From NCBI GenBank assembly GCA_905221605.1, contig CAJNDS010002227.1:372001-436000 (forward strand): 64,000 bases of DNA. Reading direction: 5' to 3'. The position numbers and the translations under genes are program-made. The notes under the pieces were generated by a model that saw nothing but the letters and a program-made list of their open reading frames with translations, was not told the DNA's origin and made no database searches. This stretch comes from Symbiodinium natans (taxonomy: Eukaryota; Sar; Dinophyceae; Suessiales; Symbiodiniaceae). Numbering within the stretch: the first letter of the stretch is position 1; each line of letters opens with the position of its first letter. Positions 60,301 to 64,000 of this stretch are shown here, one piece after another.

Positions 60301-61662
60301 TCCGGTGCTTGGGTTTTAGGGTTTAGGGTTTAGGGTTTAGGGTTTAGGGTTTAGGGTTTAGGGTTTAGGGTGTAGGGTTTAGGGTTTAGGGTTTAGGGTT
60401 TAGGGTTTAGGGTTTAGGGTTTAGGGTTTAGGGTTTAGGGTTTAGGGTTTAGGGTTTAGGAGCTTTGGGTGTGTTGACGAAGCTTGGGGGATGCTCGGAA
60501 TGGTCTTTCGGATTGGGGCACCAGAGCCCAAAGTGGGACCCGTAAGCCCTTTTTAGGGTTTAGGGTTTAGGGTTTAGGGTTTAGGGTTTAGGGTTCAGGG
60601 TTCAGGGTTCAGGGTTCAGGCTTCAGGGTGTTTTGGAGGCCTATGGAATCAGAAGAGTATACGGGGTTCAGCGATTAGGGCTTTGGGGCTATTTGGGCCT
60701 GTCTAACTCGAAGTGACACTTTGCCGTAAGAGGGATGTGTTGGTTTAGGGTTTAGGGTTTAGGGTTCAGGGCTTAGGGCTTCGGGCTTAGGGCTTAGGGC
60801 TTAGGGCTTAGGGTTAAGGGTTTAGGGTTTAGGGTTTAGGGTTTAGGGTTTAGGGTTTAGGGTTTAGGGTTTAGGGTTTAGGGTTTAGGGTTTAGGGTTT
60901 AGGAGTTCCACGCCTTGATCCCTGGGAGGCTCCCGTCGGCGAAGAGCCCGACAGCAACGAGCCCCCAGACGCCTCAAGCGCCAGCAGATTCGGGGTTTTA
61001 GGGTTTTAGGGTTTAGGGTTTAGGGTTTAGGGTTTAGGGTTTTAGGGTTTAGGGTTTAGGGTTTAGGGTTTAGGGTGTAGGGTGTCGGGTTGAGGGACTA
61101 GGGAAAGCGTTCTGGGTTTCAGGGTTTGCTCCAGGGTTTTAGGCCTTCGGCTTTAGACCTCACAAAGGGTTGAGGGAACTGTAAGGGTGGCCTTCGCAGG
61201 CCCAGCTGGTTTCAGATTCAGGGCTTGTGGGGTGGGTTCACGAAGTCCGGGGTTTACGGCTAACTCTAAACCCTAAACCCTAAACCCTAAACCCTAAACC
61301 CAAGTTCAGGGAGTCGGCCTGAAGCCCCATGGACTCCGATGGCGCCCACGGGATCGTCGATTTTGAACCTGCACAAGACACTCTTAGGGTTTAGGGTTTA
61401 GGGTTTAGGGTTTGGGGTTTAGGGTTTAGGGTTTAGGGTTTAGGGTTTGGGGTTTAGGGTTTAGGGTTTAGAGTTCAGCACTCCGGGTCGAGCAGTTTTA
61501 CGGTTCAGTTTTATCTACGGCTCTGTTATATCACCCACCCACCCAGAGGATCCCACAACATTGAGAAAGCAAAAAGCGGCCAAATTCTGAAAATAAAGCG
61601 GCCTTATTCTGAAAATGACGCGGCCTTATTCTGAAATTCATTTAAGGTGTGTATATATATAC

Positions 61663-61696
<34 letters not shown>

Positions 61697-63596
61697 GGTA
61701 GACAGGGTTCAGGGTTTCAGGGTTTTGGGGGGCTTAGGATGATGAGGTTTAGGGTTTAGGGTTTAAGGTTACAGCACACTACACCCACGGCTTGCTGAAA
61801 CCCCAAACCCCTCAGACCCAAGCCCTCAACCCTACACCCTACACCCTAAACCCTAAACCCTAAACCCTAAACCCTAAAACCTAAACCCTAAACCCTACAG
61901 CCCCAAATCCCCCAAACCCTCGAAAAAGCCGCCGAGGTTCAGTTCAGGCCTTGGGGGAGAGCTTTAGCTTGTTTTAGGGTTTAGGGTTTAGGGTTTAGGG
62001 TTTAAGGTTCAAGGTTTGGGGTTTAGGGTTTAGGGTTTAGGGATAAGGGATGAAGGTTTCGGGTCTCAGGAACCCTCAACCCTCAACCCTCAGCCCCAAA
62101 CCCCAAACCCCAAACCCTAAACCCTAAACCCTAAACCCGCAAAGACACGCAGAGAGAGGGCCTGTACTCGAGCAGGTCGTTGCAGGCTAAAGCCGCGACA
62201 GAGCCGACAAAGCCGATAATCACCGCCTTCCCCGGGGCCGCCGTCGTGGGAGGCTTGGGGTCCGGGGTTTGGGGTTTAGGGTTCGGGGTCTAGGGTTTAG
62301 GGTTTAGGGTTTGGGGTTTAGGGTTTAGGGTTTAGGGTTAGGGTTTAGGGTTTAGGGTTTTTGGGTTTTGGGGCCGAGGGTTTGGGGTTTAGGGTTTAGG
62401 GTTTGGGGTTTAGGGTTCGGGGTTTAGGGTTTAGGGTCTGCGGTTTGGGCTTGGGGTTTCGGGTCTTTAGAGTTTCGGGTTGACGTTACTGGCTCTTAGC
62501 AGAGTTTGGTGCCCGGGGCTCTGTCAAAATCGTAAGGCACCTACCTCCCCAAGAACTCTTAGGCTTTGAGGGCTACGATGGACAACCTAAAACTCAGAAC
62601 CCTAAACCCTAAACCCTGAACCCTGAACCCTAAACCCTAAACCCTAAACCCTAAACCCTTAACCTGCCCCCAATTTTTTCTAAATCTCTTGCAATCCCCT
62701 CCAGAGGCCACTGAGGTCCCAGGTCCCCGAGCCCCGAAACCCCCCCAAACGACCAAGATCCCTAAACCCCCCAGAAGGGCAAGCATAAAGTCGACCCGAA
62801 ACTCCAAAGACCCTAAACCCTAAACCCTAAACCCTAAACCCTAAACCCTAAACCCTAAACCCTAAACCCCAAGCCCGCAAACCTTTAAGCCCCAAACCCT
62901 CAACCCTAAACCCTAAACCCTCAACCCCAAACCACGCTTTGTGCACGACAAAAGCCTCGTGGGGGTGCACACAAGCACAGGTCGCCGTGATGCCCACCAG
63001 AGCCCCCAGAAGACCATTGGCAATCCTCAGGCTGAGGGTGTAAGGCTTCAGGGTTTGTTTAGGGTTGAGGGTTTAGGGTTGGTTTAGTGTTTAGTGTTTA
63101 GTGTTTAGTGCTTAGTGTTTAGGGTTTTAAGGTTTAGGGTTTAGGGTTTAGGGTTTCGGGTTTGGGGGTGTAGGGTTTAGGGTTTAGGGTTTAGGGTTTC
63201 GGGGGTGTAGGATGAAGAGTTTAGGGTTTAGGGTTTGGGGCTTGGGTGGTACTACGTTCGCGGGGGGCGAGGAGGAGGAGGTCTTGTGAGCCCTCCGACT
63301 TACGGCTTTATGTTACAGCGCGTTTTAGTGGAGGAGGTTGGGGATTTTGAGGCTTTTAGTTGAGCCCCTAAGCCCCTAAGCCCCTAAACCCTAAACCCTA
63401 AACCCCGCAAGTGGCGTTGCGGCCTCGGGGGTCTGAGTGGGTTTGGGGTCGCATTTCAGCGTGGGTGCGGGGTTGGAAAAAAACACATGAACAGTGAAGA
63501 ACATGATGGACACAATGTGGATTGAGCTCAGGGCCTCCGGCAACCACTACACCCCTGCGCCCCTTAGCACTTACATGAGGCCCGCTGACCATGAAC
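57363..63596 (-). CDS. Ammonium transporter (Amt family), 3' part of gene
   Basis: Amt proteins move ammonium/ammonia across membranes. Exons on minus: 63575-63596, 63485-63534, 62956-63025, 62162-62226, 61319-61368, 60914-60972, 60204-60285, 58893-58945, 58023-58094, 57658-57702 and 57363-57476 (ends TAA). They give about 227 codons with all phases matching. Hallmarks in order: IANGLLGALVGITATCACV; HEAVIIGFVGSVAALAC; FKIDDPVGAIGVHGASGVWG across a junction, whose His matches the second pore histidine; LVAVGLFADG; GLFRGGGPRLLGVQLL; a last helix GWSLAVVTPFFYVLGVAF; and the cytosolic signature GLRVQPQDEVLGIDRAYH. The tail is Ser/Gln-rich. Donors are AG|GC, AG|GA, GT and one GTAAGT. The N-terminal half lies beyond the right edge, or the first two listed exons are mis-assigned. 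Introns of 0.3-1.3 kb are telomere-like arrays with other islands. Confidence 0.82.
57925..58008. repeat. CCCTAAA array in an Amt intron
   Basis: About 12 perfect units between the exons that code the cytosolic signature. Confidence 0.95.
58478..58545. repeat. (TA)n microsatellite with TACATATA interruptions
   Basis: About 65 bases of imperfect AT dinucleotide, in a long Amt intron. Confidence 0.95.
59040..59800. other. AT-richer island without telomere repeats
   Basis: 760 bases of moderately AT-rich unique sequence in an Amt intron, with repeated CATTAATA and GCGGGC/GCCCGC words (59410-59745). A CATTAATA-like word also occurs near the ends of the element at 33806. I see no gene; short frames on both strands have no protein character. 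It may be an old insertion. Confidence 0.4.
60080..60203. repeat. CCCTAAA array in an Amt intron
   Basis: About 17 units reaching to within a few bases of the 3' edge of exon 60204-60285. Confidence 0.95.
60310..60462. repeat. TTTAGGG array in an Amt intron
   Basis: About 21 units. With the CCCTAAA array at 60080-60203 it brackets exon 60204-60285 in inverted orientation. Confidence 0.95.
60815..60903. repeat. TTTAGGG array in an Amt intron
   Basis: About 12 units next to exon 60914-60972. Confidence 0.95.
61477..61645. mobile_element. Dispersed repeat with GCGGCC tail, copy 2
   Basis: Matches 44712-45045: CACTCCGGGTCGAGCAGTTT, CACCCACCCACCCAGAG, AACATTGAGAAAGCAAAAAG, then three GCGGCC(A/T)(A/T)ATTCTGAAAAT units. 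A TA run (61650-61692) follows. It lies in an Amt intron, again directly after a telomere-like array. Confidence 0.7.
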
Positions 63597-63599
63597 CTG

Positions 63600-64000
63600 T
63601 TGGGATCCCAACCCCCCCCCCCCCCCCCCCCCCACACAGGAACAGATCGACACTCGAGCCGACAAGCCTTCCCTTCTCTACCGTTCCTCACACAACAAGC
63701 ACGATCTGTTGCCAGCACGAAACAAGCAGTCAACGTCCATGGACCCTAATCAACCTTCAACTCTAAACCCTAAATGCTGAGCCGAGCGTCTCCTCGGGAG
63801 AGATCAGCTCGCCCCTGGACTTCGCCTGCAGTGATTGTGGAGGTGTGCAAGGGTGCGGGGTGGGGGGGGAGGGGGCCTACTGGGCTTTCAAACAGGTGCT
63901 GGAGGGTGGGGGGGGGAGGGAGGGATGTTTCGGGTTTAGGGCTTACTACCCTCAACGAAGGGGGGGGGGGGGCATTTTGCGATGACAAAAACCCCTCATC
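63600..64000. other. Right edge of window, GC-rich with C and G homopolymers
   Basis: Poly-C (63610-63633) and poly-G (63960-63972) tracts with mixed sequence. Further 5' exons of the ammonium transporter should lie here or beyond, but I could not identify one with a matching phase. Confidence 0.3.

Overview
The window looks like nuclear DNA of a dinoflagellate; I cannot name the species. The reasons are a plant/dinoflagellate-type TTTAGGG telomere motif scattered throughout; genes that, where I could resolve them, all lie on one strand; very small exons; and introns that start with GA, GC or GT after an AG and end in AG before a G, a donor mix reported for dinoflagellates. All gene models come from reading splice sites, frame and phase by eye. 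None is backed by a database search or transcript.

Most of the 64 kb is TTTAGGG/CCCTAAA arrays and their variants, broken by islands of 50-150 unique bases. The main observation is that many islands are exons on the minus strand and the arrays between them are introns. Chaining islands by phase gives complete reading frames. The models with independent support are mitochondrial ribosomal protein mL49 (30249-33498), a protein with four ubiquitin-interacting motifs (14440-18477), a four-helix membrane protein (39054-40580) and the 3' part of an ammonium transporter (57363-63596). Other chained models are small proteins of unknown function and are less certain, because relaxed donor rules make chaining easier.

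Layout, left to right, all genes on minus: gene running off the left edge (1-2198); tentative gene (2361-5347) around a 0.7-kb triplet repeat; small gene (5541-6454); non-telomeric minisatellite block (6570-9700); 3' part of a cellular RNA-dependent RNA polymerase with ordinary short introns (10202-12371); AT-rich satellite (12360-14010); UIM gene; short coiled-coil fragment; single-exon BTB-BACK gene (21868-23280); three small genes (23481-30204); mL49; weak genes and two mobile-looking blocks (33800-36700); membrane protein; RS-rich and RVxF-containing microproteins (41053-43481); unresolved coding (43740-47500); two small genes (47814-52182); a complex non-telomeric block with gene remnants and an inverted-repeat element (53150-56224); ammonium transporter.

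The genes do not form an obvious pathway. What they share is architecture: coding sequences of 130-680 bases spread over 1-6 kb, with neighbouring genes sometimes only 15-50 bases apart.
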